From Polaribacter filamentus (GTDB lineage Bacteria; Bacteroidota; Bacteroidia; Flavobacteriales; Flavobacteriaceae), in NCBI RefSeq assembly GCF_002943715.1, contig NZ_MQUA01000013.1, positions 923,001 through 987,000 of the forward strand: a DNA stretch of 64,000 nucleotides, written 5' to 3'. Shown here in pieces: positions 55,445 to 64,000 of the stretch (positions are counted from its first letter, which is position 1; every line of letters begins with the position of its first letter). A program made the position numbers and the translations under genes. A model generated the notes under the pieces. The model was not told where the DNA came from and ran no database searches. It saw only the letters and a program-made list of their open reading frames with translations.

Positions 55445-55591
55445 AGAAGATGCAACCGAAAAAGATCAACCTACAAATCATTTATCTCACTGGCTTCTTA
55501 AATAACTGAATTATTCCAAACTTTTATATTTATCTTCAACAGATGCAGAACCCGACAGAACCCCGATAGCAACTATTAGAAAAATAGTAAC
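55445..55591. other. Remnant beside IS5 element
   Basis: Short noncoding stretch that may continue the interrupted sequence left of the insertion. Confidence 0.3.
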
Positions 55592-56290
55592 TTACTTCAA
55601 TAATTGAATAAGATTGGCTTTATATAATTTACCAATTGGAATTGTATGGTCTTCAATGTATATTCTATTTCCATCAATTCTATTAATATGTTTTGTAGCA
55701 ATTACAAAAGATTTGTGAACTTGAAGAAACTTCTCTTTTGGGAGCATTTCTAAAGTAGTAGATATTTTTTCTCTTATAGTAATTGTATCGAGTGTAGTAA
55801 CAACTTTTGTATAATTTCCAGAAGCTTCAATATATAAGATGGTATTTACATCAACTTGTATATGGCTGTTATTCTGTTTTAAAAACAGCTGATTTGCAGA
55901 TGCTTGTTCATTTTCGACACGCACTTGTTTTAATTGTGGAGTAGAAGCAGTTACTTTATTTACAGCACTTAAAAAGCGTTCAAAACTAAAGGGTTTTAAT
56001 AAATAGTCTACAACATTAAGCTCATAACCTTCAATTGCAAACTCATTATAAGCCGTTGTTACAATTACCTTTGGAGGAGACGCTAAGGTTTTTAAAAACT
56101 CAAAACCTTTTAACTTAGGCATGTTTAGATCTAAAAAAATAAGATCTACAGGCTGTTTGTTCAAATAGTCTAAAGCTTCAATAGCATCATAGCAATCTGC
56201 CATAAACTTCATGTTTGGTAGCATGTCACAATACCCTTTTATGATATCGTGAGCAATAGGTTCATCATCTATAATAAGGTACTTGATCAT
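55592..56290 (-). CDS. LytTR-family response regulator, module copy 2
   Basis: 232 aa and clearly paralogous to the regulator at 47296 ('YLIIDDEPIAHDIIKGYC', 'IFLDLNMPKLKGFEFL', 'VVDYLLKPFSFERFL', 'LQVHKSFVIATKHI'). It overlaps the adjacent kinase gene by 4 bp. It likely controls the divergent operon starting at 57324. Confidence 0.92.
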   Translation of the reverse strand: MIKYLIIDDEPIAHDIIKGYCDMLPNMKFMADCYDAIEALDYLNKQPVDLIFLDLNMPKLKGFEFLKTLASPPKVIVTTAYNEFAIEGYELNVVDYLLKPFSFERFLSAVNKVTASTPQLKQVRVENEQASANQLFLKQNNSHIQVDVNTILYIEASGNYTKVVTTLDTITIREKISTTLEMLPKEKFLQVHKSFVIATKHINRIDGNRIYIEDHTIPIGKLYKANLIQLLK

Positions 56291-57081
56291 AATTTTCTAA
56301 TATTCAATTGGGCTTTATAAACAGTATCCGTTTTTGTTATGGTTAAGGTATGACTTTTTGGGTACACCAATTCTAACCTACGTCTTAGGTTATTCATACC
56401 AATACCTCCTTGTTCATTAATAATGGTATTATCAAAATTGTTTTCTATATCAAAATTTATTTGATTGTTTTCTGTTTTCATATCTATATGAACATATGCA
56501 TTGTTCCTCAAATTTTCTACACCATGCTTAAATGCATTTTCTAAAAGGATGATAAAAAGAAGTGGCATTATTTGAAAATCATTTTCTTTTATATCTATTT
56601 TAAATTGAACATCTATAGTTTTATGATAACGCATTTTATGTAACTCAATATAGTTTTGTAAATAGGTGATTTCTTCAGAAAGTAACACCGTTTCTTTTTG
56701 CCCTTCATAGATACTGTAACGCATCATATCTGATAGTTTCAAAATAAGCTCTTGTGCTTTTTTAGAATCTTTAGCTACCAAACCATAAAGGTTATTAAGC
56801 ATATTAAAAAAAAAGTGAGGATTTACCTGACTTTTTAAGTGCATGAGTTCTGTTTGAGCCTTTTCATTTTTTAATCGAATAATCGATTTGATTTGTTTAA
56901 ATAACCAATATGAAATAGTGATAAATAGAACTATGAAATAAAATGCAATAAACTCTACAAACCCTTCTAGTTTGCCAAAAGTATCATTAAAAATAACGAT
57001 GATAATACCAATAAAGACTAGCGCTATTTTATAAATGCGCTTTATGGTTTTCTTTTTTTTATCTGATATTTTGTAATTCAT
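56287..57081 (-). CDS. LytS-like sensor histidine kinase, module copy 2
   Basis: 264 aa, shorter than copy 1 because it has only two transmembrane helices (about 12-30 and 37-62). The kinase core is conserved: 'KSQVNPHFFFNMLNNLYGLV', 'FIILLENAFKHGVENL', 'GGIGMNNLRRRLELV'. The loss of four helices suggests the sensory input differs from copy 1. Confidence 0.9.
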   Translation of the reverse strand: MNYKISDKKKKTIKRIYKIALVFIGIIIVIFNDTFGKLEGFVEFIAFYFIVLFITISYWLFKQIKSIIRLKNEKAQTELMHLKSQVNPHFFFNMLNNLYGLVAKDSKKAQELILKLSDMMRYSIYEGQKETVLLSEEITYLQNYIELHKMRYHKTIDVQFKIDIKENDFQIMPLLFIILLENAFKHGVENLRNNAYVHIDMKTENNQINFDIENNFDNTIINEQGGIGMNNLRRRLELVYPKSHTLTITKTDTVYKAQLNIRKL

Positions 57082-57231
57082 AGGTCAATATTAATGAAAT
57101 AAATCCCTTCATACAAATAAGTTGATAAACTGTCTGTAACGAGGGATAAACGTCTATTGTGTCGTTATATAATGCTCTTATAACATTTAACCGTATGTGT
57201 GTCACTCGCTAACTGCTATATATCCCAAATC

Positions 57232-57263
57232 TTTTTTAGACATGTAAGTACTTGATACTTTTG
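57232..57263 (+). promoter_or_regulatory. Candidate Bacteroidota promoter of the second ABC operon
   Basis: TACTTTTG at 57256-57263 matches TAnnTTTG, with a T-rich -33-like TTTTTT at 57232-57237 (18-bp spacer). It lies ~60 bp before the ATG at 57324. Confidence 0.45.
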
Positions 57264-57323
57264 TCTCTATCAATCAAAAAAAGGAATAGTTTAAAACTCA
57301 TTAACCATTTAAAACCTATTAAA

Positions 57324-59240
57324 ATGTCACAACTAATTAATTTTATGTGTTCACTTATAACACTATTTGTTATTAATTCAAACACCTCTCCACAAGAATT
57401 AGCTCAAAACGAAAAAATCAGCATACCTATAGAAGGTAAATGGGAAGGTAATTTAGTAATTAATGAGAATAAGTCCATTGGAATTATGTGGCGTTTCGAA
57501 ACCACGGAAGAAAGAACCCTTATTGGCTTCATGGGACCTGCTTCAAAAGGAGCAGCGACAATTCCTATGCAAGATCTTAAGGTTACCGAAACGACTCTTA
57601 GTTTCTCTATTCATTCTCAGGGCAGTTTTTCAGGTTTAATTTCAGAAACGGGAATAACAGGCACTTGGAGTTCACAAAGCGGCAAGCAATTAGTGATTTA
57701 TATGGCCAGAGAATTAACACAGGAACAGCTAAGCAAACGTTTTACCAAATCATCGAATGGCGATAAAATTAACATTCAACAAGAGATCGCCCTTGGAAAT
57801 GTGCAAGCTGTTAAAACTTTTTTATCAAAAGGCAATGCGATAGATTCCCTTTATGGAGAAGGACAAACTTTGCTTATTTACGCCATTAAAAAAGACAGAA
57901 CATATAAAGTGGCGAAGTATTTACTTGAAAATGGTGCTAATCCTAATTTAGTAACTGATGATTTAACACCTCTGATGTATGCTACTGCATATCAAAACTC
58001 TGCGATGGTTCAGGAACTTATTGGGTATAAGGCTAATGTGAATTTTATTAGTAAGGAGAAGCAATCAGCGATTGTATTTGCTATTAAAGGAAGGAATGCA
58101 GAGATACTAAAATTATTAATGGATGGTGGTGCCGATCCTAGTATACCTCTTAAAGAGGATTATTCTGCCGTAGATTTAGCAAAGGAAGAGAATATTAAGG
58201 AGATTCTAGAAGTTCTTAATATTCCATACGAAGGCGTTAGTGATGGTCCTTATGTAATGCAAACAGAAACAGGTCGTACTGCAACTTGGGTAAATAAGGG
58301 CGAAATACACACCCAGAAAATCAGATCCAAAGATTCTCAAAGTATTGAATACAATGGTGTGAAAGCCAAACTATGGAATAACACTCCCAAGGAAGTTAAA
58401 CAACTCGTGTATAATGGAAATTTCAAAATTGGAGCTGTAAGCGATATTCACGGTCAATATGACACATTTATGAAACTCCTAAAAAATAATGGTGTTATTG
58501 ATAATCAGGAGAAATGGAGTTTTGGAAACGGGCATTTTGTGGTTGCAGGAGATATGTTTGATAGAGGTCCACAGGTTACCGAAGTGTTGTGGTTTTTATA
58601 TGATTTAGAAAAACAAGCGGAAGAAAAAGGAGGGAAGTTACATGTGCTGCTTGGAAATCATGATGTTATGGTGCTCAATGGAAATTTGCGTTCGGTACAC
58701 CCAAAATACACTGAAATTGGTAAGATTTTAGAAAAACCTTTCAACACTCTTTTTAATAAAGGCACTGTTCTAGGAGATTGGTTACGCACCCGTCCAGTCT
58801 TAGTAAAAGTAAATGACATTCTATTTACACACGGCGGATTACATCCTGATCTAGTAACGAAAGGCTTGTCTATAGAAGACATAAATAATGCATTCAAATT
58901 ACAATTAGTAGAAAGTGAAATGGCTGAAAAACGTAATGAAGTTGGAAACTTTCTGCATAGGCAAAACGGTCCAATCTACTATAGAGGTTATTTTCAAGGG
59001 GAATTGGCTACAGATTTACAAATAGATGCGTTGTTAAACCATTTTAATATCTCAAATATTGTCGTTGGTCATACCACACATAAGCACATTGAAATGCACT
59101 ATGACGGCAGGGTAATAGTGATAGATGCCAATATGAAAAGTGGAACAATGGGAGAATTGCTATTGTGGCAAAATGGTTCTTTTAGTAGAGGGAACCTTTT
59201 GGGTAAAGAATTACCATTAGAAACTGAAGTGAATAAATAA
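57324..59240 (+). CDS. Secreted ankyrin-repeat protein with calcineurin-like metallophosphatase domain
   Basis: 638 aa from the ATG at 57324, with an N-terminal hydrophobic signal (residues ~4-20). A beta-rich domain comes first (~35-135), then four ankyrin repeats (~145-300; 'GQTLLIYAIKKD', 'DLTPLMYATAYQN'). The C-terminal phosphoesterase has all metal motifs: 'AVSDIHGQYD', 'GDMFDRGPQ', 'LLGNHDVM', 'THGGLH' and 'VVGHTTH'. It is a PPP-type phosphatase probably acting in the periplasm. It is the first gene of the second ABC module and has no counterpart in copy 1. Confidence 0.88.
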   Translation: MSQLINFMCSLITLFVINSNTSPQELAQNEKISIPIEGKWEGNLVINENKSIGIMWRFETTEERTLIGFMGPASKGAATIPMQDLKVTETTLSFSIHSQGSFSGLISETGITGTWSSQSGKQLVIYMARELTQEQLSKRFTKSSNGDKINIQQEIALGNVQAVKTFLSKGNAIDSLYGEGQTLLIYAIKKDRTYKVAKYLLENGANPNLVTDDLTPLMYATAYQNSAMVQELIGYKANVNFISKEKQSAIVFAIKGRNAEILKLLMDGGADPSIPLKEDYSAVDLAKEENIKEILEVLNIPYEGVSDGPYVMQTETGRTATWVNKGEIHTQKIRSKDSQSIEYNGVKAKLWNNTPKEVKQLVYNGNFKIGAVSDIHGQYDTFMKLLKNNGVIDNQEKWSFGNGHFVVAGDMFDRGPQVTEVLWFLYDLEKQAEEKGGKLHVLLGNHDVMVLNGNLRSVHPKYTEIGKILEKPFNTLFNKGTVLGDWLRTRPVLVKVNDILFTHGGLHPDLVTKGLSIEDINNAFKLQLVESEMAEKRNEVGNFLHRQNGPIYYRGYFQGELATDLQIDALLNHFNISNIVVGHTTHKHIEMHYDGRVIVIDANMKSGTMGELLLWQNGSFSRGNLLGKELPLETEVNK

Positions 59241-59268
59241 TACTAATCAATTAAAAAAAGCAACAGAA

Positions 59269-59958
59269 ATGAAAACTAAAATACACAATTATTTAAACAA
59301 ACCCTATGTAGTCGTTTTAATAATGCTCATTGCGCCAATATTTGGGTTTATTGATAGAAACTTCGTCTTTTTTTTCGGACTAGGTATTGCCTTTCTAATT
59401 TTATGGGGAAGTAATTTTGATTGGTCAAAATTCGGGATTGGAAAAAAAATTAGCTGGAAAACAGTTTTAAAGAGTTTGCTAATAACGATACTACTTATTA
59501 TTGGTTTTGACATACTATTGGACCCCATATTAAAAATGTTTCTTGGTGAATATGATTTGTCATCTTTAGATGATGTAAGAGGTAATCTTGGAGGTTATAT
59601 AGCTTTAATGATCATAGTGTGGGTGTTTGCTGCGTTTGGCGAAGAGTTTCTATTTCGTGGTTATTATATGAAAGCATTAGCAGAGTTATTAGGTAATAAC
59701 AATAAGGCTTGGTTACTCTCTGCAATTACTACTTCAATCTATTTTGGCGTATCTCACGGTTATCAAGGAACTATTGGAATGGTGTCTTCATTTTTGTGGG
59801 CTTTCTGTATTGCAATGATATTTAATAAAAACAGGAATAACTTACTATTACTTGTGTTAGTTCATGGAATATATGATACCGTAGGAATAACACTCCTTTA
59901 TTTAAATAAGGATCATATTATTTCTGATTGGGTTCAACAATTCCTACAAAACATATAG
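59269..59958 (+). CDS. CPBP-family intramembrane protease
   Basis: 229 aa, seven or eight helices, with 'GEEFLFRGYYMKAL' (EExxxR), 'GVSHGYQG' and 'VLVHGIYDTVG' motifs. It lies 28 bp after the phosphatase gene and 38 bp before the ABC ATPase. CPBP proteins near peptide ABC transporters often process or resist bacteriocin-like peptides. The array-borne CPBP gene at 6696 is a distant relative only. Confidence 0.87.
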   Translation: MKTKIHNYLNKPYVVVLIMLIAPIFGFIDRNFVFFFGLGIAFLILWGSNFDWSKFGIGKKISWKTVLKSLLITILLIIGFDILLDPILKMFLGEYDLSSLDDVRGNLGGYIALMIIVWVFAAFGEEFLFRGYYMKALAELLGNNNKAWLLSAITTSIYFGVSHGYQGTIGMVSSFLWAFCIAMIFNKNRNNLLLLVLVHGIYDTVGITLLYLNKDHIISDWVQQFLQNI

Positions 59959-59996
59959 AAACAATCCAAATTAACTAACAATAAAAAACGAACACG

Positions 59997-60884
59997 ATGA
60001 ATCTTACAATAAATAATTTATCAAAGACATATTCAAATGGAATTAAAGCATTACAAAACATTTCATTAGAGATACCAACAGGTATGTTTGGTTTACTAGG
60101 ACCAAATGGTGCTGGGAAATCGACACTTATGAGAACCCTCTCGACACTACAAGAAGCAGACAGTGGATCTGTCTTTCTCGGAGACATAGATGTGTTAAAA
60201 CAAAAAAACGAGTTGCGGCAGGTATTAGGCTATCTACCACAGCAATTTGGTTTATACCCTAAAATATCTGCTGAAGTATTGCTAAATCATTTTGCAGTAC
60301 TAAAGGGAATCTCGAATAAAAGCGAGCGTCAAGAATTAGTGAAAGCACTTTTACAAAAAACCAACTTATATGAAGTAAGAAAACAAAATCTTAAAGGCTA
60401 TTCTGGTGGAATGAAACAACGTTTTGGTATCGCGCAAGCTTTATTGAATAACCCAAAACTACTTATTGTGGATGAACCAACTGCAGGATTAGATCCTGTA
60501 GAGCGAAATCGCTTTTATAATGTGTTAAGTGAATTAGGAGAACAGACCGTAGTGATACTATCTACGCATATTGTAGATGATGTTAAAGAACTCTGCACTA
60601 ATATGGCTATTATCAATCAAGGTCAAGTTTGTTTAAAAGGAAATCCAATACAAATAATGGAAGACTTAAAAGGCAAGGTCTATAAAAAAACAATTGAAAA
60701 GCCCGAATTAAATGGTTATAAACAAAACTATCAAGTCATCAGTGAAAAATTATTTCTTGGAAAGCCAACGATTCACATTGTAAGCGATAATGATCCAGGT
60801 GATGGTTTCATAGGTGTTAATACTAGTTTAGAAGATGTGTATTTCTCGCAAATATTTAGCAATACAAACCTTAAATCAAATTAG
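59997..60884 (+). CDS. ABC transporter ATP-binding protein, module copy 2
   Basis: 295 aa, an intact paralogue of the frameshifted ATPase at 49333: Walker A 'GLLGPNGAGKSTLMR', Q-loop 'GYLPQQFGLYPKISAE', signature 'YSGGMKQRFGIAQALL', Walker B 'LLIVDEPTAGLDPVE' and His switch 'ILSTHIVDDV'. The extended C-terminus should contact the permease encoded two bases later. Confidence 0.94.
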   Translation: MNLTINNLSKTYSNGIKALQNISLEIPTGMFGLLGPNGAGKSTLMRTLSTLQEADSGSVFLGDIDVLKQKNELRQVLGYLPQQFGLYPKISAEVLLNHFAVLKGISNKSERQELVKALLQKTNLYEVRKQNLKGYSGGMKQRFGIAQALLNNPKLLIVDEPTAGLDPVERNRFYNVLSELGEQTVVILSTHIVDDVKELCTNMAIINQGQVCLKGNPIQIMEDLKGKVYKKTIEKPELNGYKQNYQVISEKLFLGKPTIHIVSDNDPGDGFIGVNTSLEDVYFSQIFSNTNLKSN

Positions 60885-60886
60885 TC

Positions 60887-63800
60887 ATGTGGTATAACAT
60901 TTTTAAGTTCGAAATACAATATCGCATTAAGCGACCAGACACGTATGTTTTCTTTTTATTTCTTTTTCTCTTTTCTATTGTTGGTGTCGATTTTGTTTTT
61001 CAAGGTTTCGATTTTGGAGTTATGAAAAAAAATTCGCCATTTGTAATTGCAAAAACAATGGGAGCAATTACTGGCGTATTTATGATTTTAGCCTCCATGA
61101 TTATGGGCGTTTCTGTATTAAGAGATTTTGAATATGAAATTGAATCACTTATTTTTTCTACAACAATCAAGAAAAAGGATTATTTATTGGGTCGTTTTTT
61201 AGGTTCGTTTACTGTTTTGCTATTCGTATTTTCTGGTGTATTATTCGGAACGATGTTAGGCGAATGTATGCCTTGGCATAATCCAAACGATTTATTAGAT
61301 TTTAATGCACTAGTTTATGTAAAGACTTTTTTAATGGTAACCTTACCAACCTTATTTTTTGGAGCATCTCTATTTTTTGTCACGGGTGCATTAAGTAGAA
61401 ATCTAGTGGTAGTATATACACAAGGCATCATTTTGTTTGTGGTCTTTATGTTAACCAAAGCGATTACAAACGAATTTTGGCAAGCCATTTTGGATCCATT
61501 TTCATTAACAACAACAACTTTTGTTACAAAGTCTTGGTCTGTGCTAGAAAAGGGGACAGAAAGCATTCCATTTTTTGGAGGAGCGCTTATGTATAACAAA
61601 TTGTTTTGGGCTTCTCTAGGGATAGTAGGGTTGTTGTATGGCTATAAAAAATTCAACTTTAATGTGGTTAAAAACAAGCGATCTAAGAGAAAACAAGTGC
61701 AAGCAGCAAATATTCAATCTGTTAACGATGCTAGTGCTATAGCGATCCCAGTTGCTAAAAAGCAATATGGTATGCGCTCTAAATGGACACAATTAAAACA
61801 GTTTTCTTGGTTTTACTTTGTAAGTATTTGCAAGCAGCCGCCATTCTGGGGTATTGTTATTTGTGGGATGATCATCATTCTTATAAATTCGGTAAACCTG
61901 GGAACCGTATATGGAGTGGACAGTTTTCCTGCAACCTATTTTATTGTAGAAGAACTACAAGAAACATCAATATATTTTTTCATCATCATCTTGGTGTTTT
62001 ACTCTGGCGAATTGGTTTGGAAAGAACGAGGCGCCAAATTAAACTTGATTTACGATGCTTCAGCAATGTCAAGTTTTATAAACCTCGCAGGCAAATACAT
62101 TGGGCTTAATCTTATTTATGTGTTGTTAATGCTCGCTTTGATTAGTTCTGGAGTTCTTTTTCAGACGCTAAGTGGTTATTATAACTACGAATTTTCGGTA
62201 TATTTCTCTGGATTTTTTCTTGAAATATTACCGTCTTTGGCAGTACTCACTTTTGTAGCATTCTTTGTTCAAGCTTTGGTAAACCACAAGTTTGTGGGTA
62301 TTATGGTGGTCATTATTTTATTTATTTCGATCATTACCTTGGGTGTATTTGGGTTCGATCACGATTTGTATTTTTTTGGTGGACGTTCTCTAGGAATATA
62401 TTCTGACATGAATGGCTATGGTCACTTTTTGAAGCCCTATTTATTCGTTAAATCCTATTGGTTTCTCTTTGGGATACTATTACTTATTATTGGTTCACTT
62501 TTTATAGTAAGAGGCACAGAAACTAATCTCATAAAACGTCTAAAAATCAGTAAACAAAGAATAAGCAAACCACTCTTTATCTTTGGAATTGTTATTATGA
62601 CGCTATTTATTTTGCTTGGGAGTTTCATTTTTTACAACACTAATGTTTTAAATAAGCACTGGACTAATTCTGAAACTACAGCATTTAGAGTTGGCTATGA
62701 AAAAGCATTAAAGAAATTTGAATATATACCACAACCAAAAATTGTTAGTGTTAATTTAAATGTTGAGTTGTATCCATCATCAAGAGATTATTCTGCGGAA
62801 GGCTATTACATTTTAAAAAACACAAATGAAGCTACTATTAATGAGGTGCATATTCAAAAAATAATAGAAGACAATGTGGTTATAAACGATGTTTCTTTTG
62901 ATGGTGGAGCTACAATAAATAGCGAATACAGTACATATTATTATACCATTCACAAACTAAAAACCCTTTTAAAACCAGGTGATTCCATTAAAATGAGTTT
63001 CAAACAAACGTATACAACTAAAGGATTCCTGGCGTCAGGGTCTAACACGGCTATTGTAGAAAACGGGACTTTTTTCAATAACGAAAACTTTCCAACTTTA
63101 GGATATACTAAAAAGTATGAGCTTCAAGATAAAAAGAAACGTATAGAATTTCAATTAGCTAAAAGAAAAAATAGAGCTAATAGAGAAGAGGTGAATGAAC
63201 TGCAAAATGCAAGATCTGGTGGTGATTCTGATGGTATTAATTTTGAGATGGTCATTGGGACGGAAATAGACCAAACAGCGATAGCTCCAGGGGACTTAAT
63301 AAAACAATGGACGGAGAATAACCGCAGTTATTATCATTATAAAATGAAGCAGCCTATCGTTAATTTTTATGCGATGGTTTCAGCGCGATATGAATTAAAA
63401 AAAGACACATGGATTTCAAAATCCGATGCTATCTCAAAGCAAGTAGCTCTCGAAATTTACTATCATAAAGGTCATGAGTATAACATAGATAGAATGATGA
63501 GGTCTATGAAAGTGTCGTTAGATTATTACAGTACGCATTTTAGTCCGTATCAATATGAACAGTTACGTATTATGGAGTTTCCGCGGTATGCACAATTTGC
63601 ACAATCATTTCCAGGAACTATTCCATTCTCGGAGTCTATAGGGTTTGTTTTAGATATTGATGATGAAACAGATGTAGATATGGCATTTTATGTGACTGCA
63701 CACGAAATTGCACACCAATGGTTTGGTATGCAAGTAGCCGCAGCAAATGTAAAAGGGCGACATCTTATTTTAGAGACACTCTCTCAATATGCAGCAATGA

Positions 63801-64000
63801 TGGTTTTAAAAGAGCACTATCCAAAAGAAAAGGTTCAGCAATTTTTAGAGTTGCAATTAGAGAAATACGAAGAAGGCAAGCGCAGAGAATCTGGAGTAGA
63901 ACCAACGCTAGCATTAGTGGATAATCAAGACTATATTTATTATGCAAAAGGTGCTATAAATATGTTCGCCTTACAAGAGGCAATAGGCGAAGACCAAGTG
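60887..64000 (+). CDS. ABC permease fused to M1-type metallopeptidase, module copy 2 (partial, runs off window)
   Basis: The ATG at 60887 opens a frame that stays in phase to the window end (1,038 codons). The layout equals copy 1: N-terminal permease helices ('MWYNIFKFEIQYR', 'LIFSTTIKKKDYLLGRFLG'), a second helix block, then a large outer domain with the zinc motif 'TAHEIAHQWFG' (first His codon at 63701) and a downstream Glu in 'LILETLSQY'. Unlike copy 1 no frameshift is seen at the phase checks I made. The C-terminal ~150 residues are missing. Confidence 0.88.
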   Translation, partial: MWYNIFKFEIQYRIKRPDTYVFFLFLFLFSIVGVDFVFQGFDFGVMKKNSPFVIAKTMGAITGVFMILASMIMGVSVLRDFEYEIESLIFSTTIKKKDYLLGRFLGSFTVLLFVFSGVLFGTMLGECMPWHNPNDLLDFNALVYVKTFLMVTLPTLFFGASLFFVTGALSRNLVVVYTQGIILFVVFMLTKAITNEFWQAILDPFSLTTTTFVTKSWSVLEKGTESIPFFGGALMYNKLFWASLGIVGLLYGYKKFNFNVVKNKRSKRKQVQAANIQSVNDASAIAIPVAKKQYGMRSKWTQLKQFSWFYFVSICKQPPFWGIVICGMIIILINSVNLGTVYGVDSFPATYFIVEELQETSIYFFIIILVFYSGELVWKERGAKLNLIYDASAMSSFINLAGKYIGLNLIYVLLMLALISSGVLFQTLSGYYNYEFSVYFSGFFLEILPSLAVLTFVAFFVQALVNHKFVGIMVVIILFISIITLGVFGFDHDLYFFGGRSLGIYSDMNGYGHFLKPYLFVKSYWFLFGILLLIIGSLFIVRGTETNLIKRLKISKQRISKPLFIFGIVIMTLFILLGSFIFYNTNVLNKHWTNSETTAFRVGYEKALKKFEYIPQPKIVSVNLNVELYPSSRDYSAEGYYILKNTNEATINEVHIQKIIEDNVVINDVSFDGGATINSEYSTYYYTIHKLKTLLKPGDSIKMSFKQTYTTKGFLASGSNTAIVENGTFFNNENFPTLGYTKKYELQDKKKRIEFQLAKRKNRANREEVNELQNARSGGDSDGINFEMVIGTEIDQTAIAPGDLIKQWTENNRSYYHYKMKQPIVNFYAMVSARYELKKDTWISKSDAISKQVALEIYYHKGHEYNIDRMMRSMKVSLDYYSTHFSPYQYEQLRIMEFPRYAQFAQSFPGTIPFSESIGFVLDIDDETDVDMAFYVTAHEIAHQWFGMQVAAANVKGRHLILETLSQYAAMMVLKEHYPKEKVQQFLELQLEKYEEGKRRESGVEPTLALVDNQDYIYYAKGAINMFALQEAIGEDQV

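Noticed and set aside
61783..62109. 108-codon plus-strand ORF near the window end
   Set aside because: It overlaps in another frame the long permease-peptidase frame that runs from 60887 to the window edge.

Overview
The window is AT-rich chromosomal DNA from a member of the Bacteroidota, most likely a marine-type Flavobacteriaceae. Supporting signs are a type IX secretion C-terminal sorting domain, TAnnTTTG-type promoter -7 elements, few Shine-Dalgarno sequences, DUF4369/TlpA and DUF6266 proteins, and LytTR two-component pairs. I cannot name a genus.

1-9.0 kb: a gene-cassette array with the layout of an integron. Seven attC-like sites of about 135-140 bp separate eight cassettes whose genes all lie on the minus strand. 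In each complete cassette the first ~8-10 bases are complementary to the arm of that cassette's own downstream attC. Cargo, in reading order from 9.0 kb down: a membrane protein, a CPBP protease, a degenerate tyrosine recombinase fused to a HEPN domain, a Sel1 protein, a trypsin-like protease, a TlpA-like lipoprotein, a three-gene ECF-sigma cassette, and an isochorismatase cut by the window edge. An attI-like core lies near 9.01 kb, but no integron integrase is visible.

9.0-16.5 kb: accessory genes (a frameshifted HTH protein, a DUF6266 protein, an IS1595 transposase), then a flavin monooxygenase and a large secreted CotH/lamin-tail protein.

17.1-25.8 kb: a tight seven-gene plus-strand operon. 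It encodes a PlsC-like acyltransferase, an HMG-CoA reductase fused to a choline/aminoglycoside-kinase-like domain, a CDP-archaeol-synthase-like protein, a PEP/pyruvate-type phosphotransferase, a UbiA-like protein, a methyltransferase and a lipid desaturase. I read it as a dedicated pathway for an unusual isoprenoid or ether-type membrane lipid. With the integron array it is the strongest candidate for an undescribed system here.

26-39 kb: two identical IS4-family elements in opposite orientation (each with its own 9-bp target duplication), an MFS transporter, tRNA-Tyr, and an RsbQ-like hydrolase / PAS-histidine kinase / response regulator operon. These are followed by decayed IS91, IS3 and type I restriction remnants, with intact dodecin and fasciclin genes between them.

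39.5-64 kb: a DUF6642 protein and a PNPOx-like flavoprotein precede three LytS-like kinase/LytTR regulator pairs. The first pair sits upstream of tandem esterase-TPR genes. The second and third each face an ABC ATPase plus a large permease fused to an M1-type metallopeptidase; an IS5 element separates these two copies. The last permease runs off the window. A ~273-bp repeat flanks the 41-47 kb segment.

At least eight otherwise convincing reading frames are broken by one-base differences in A/T homopolymers. This looks like systematic base-calling error or slippage and affects several start sites and pseudogene calls below.
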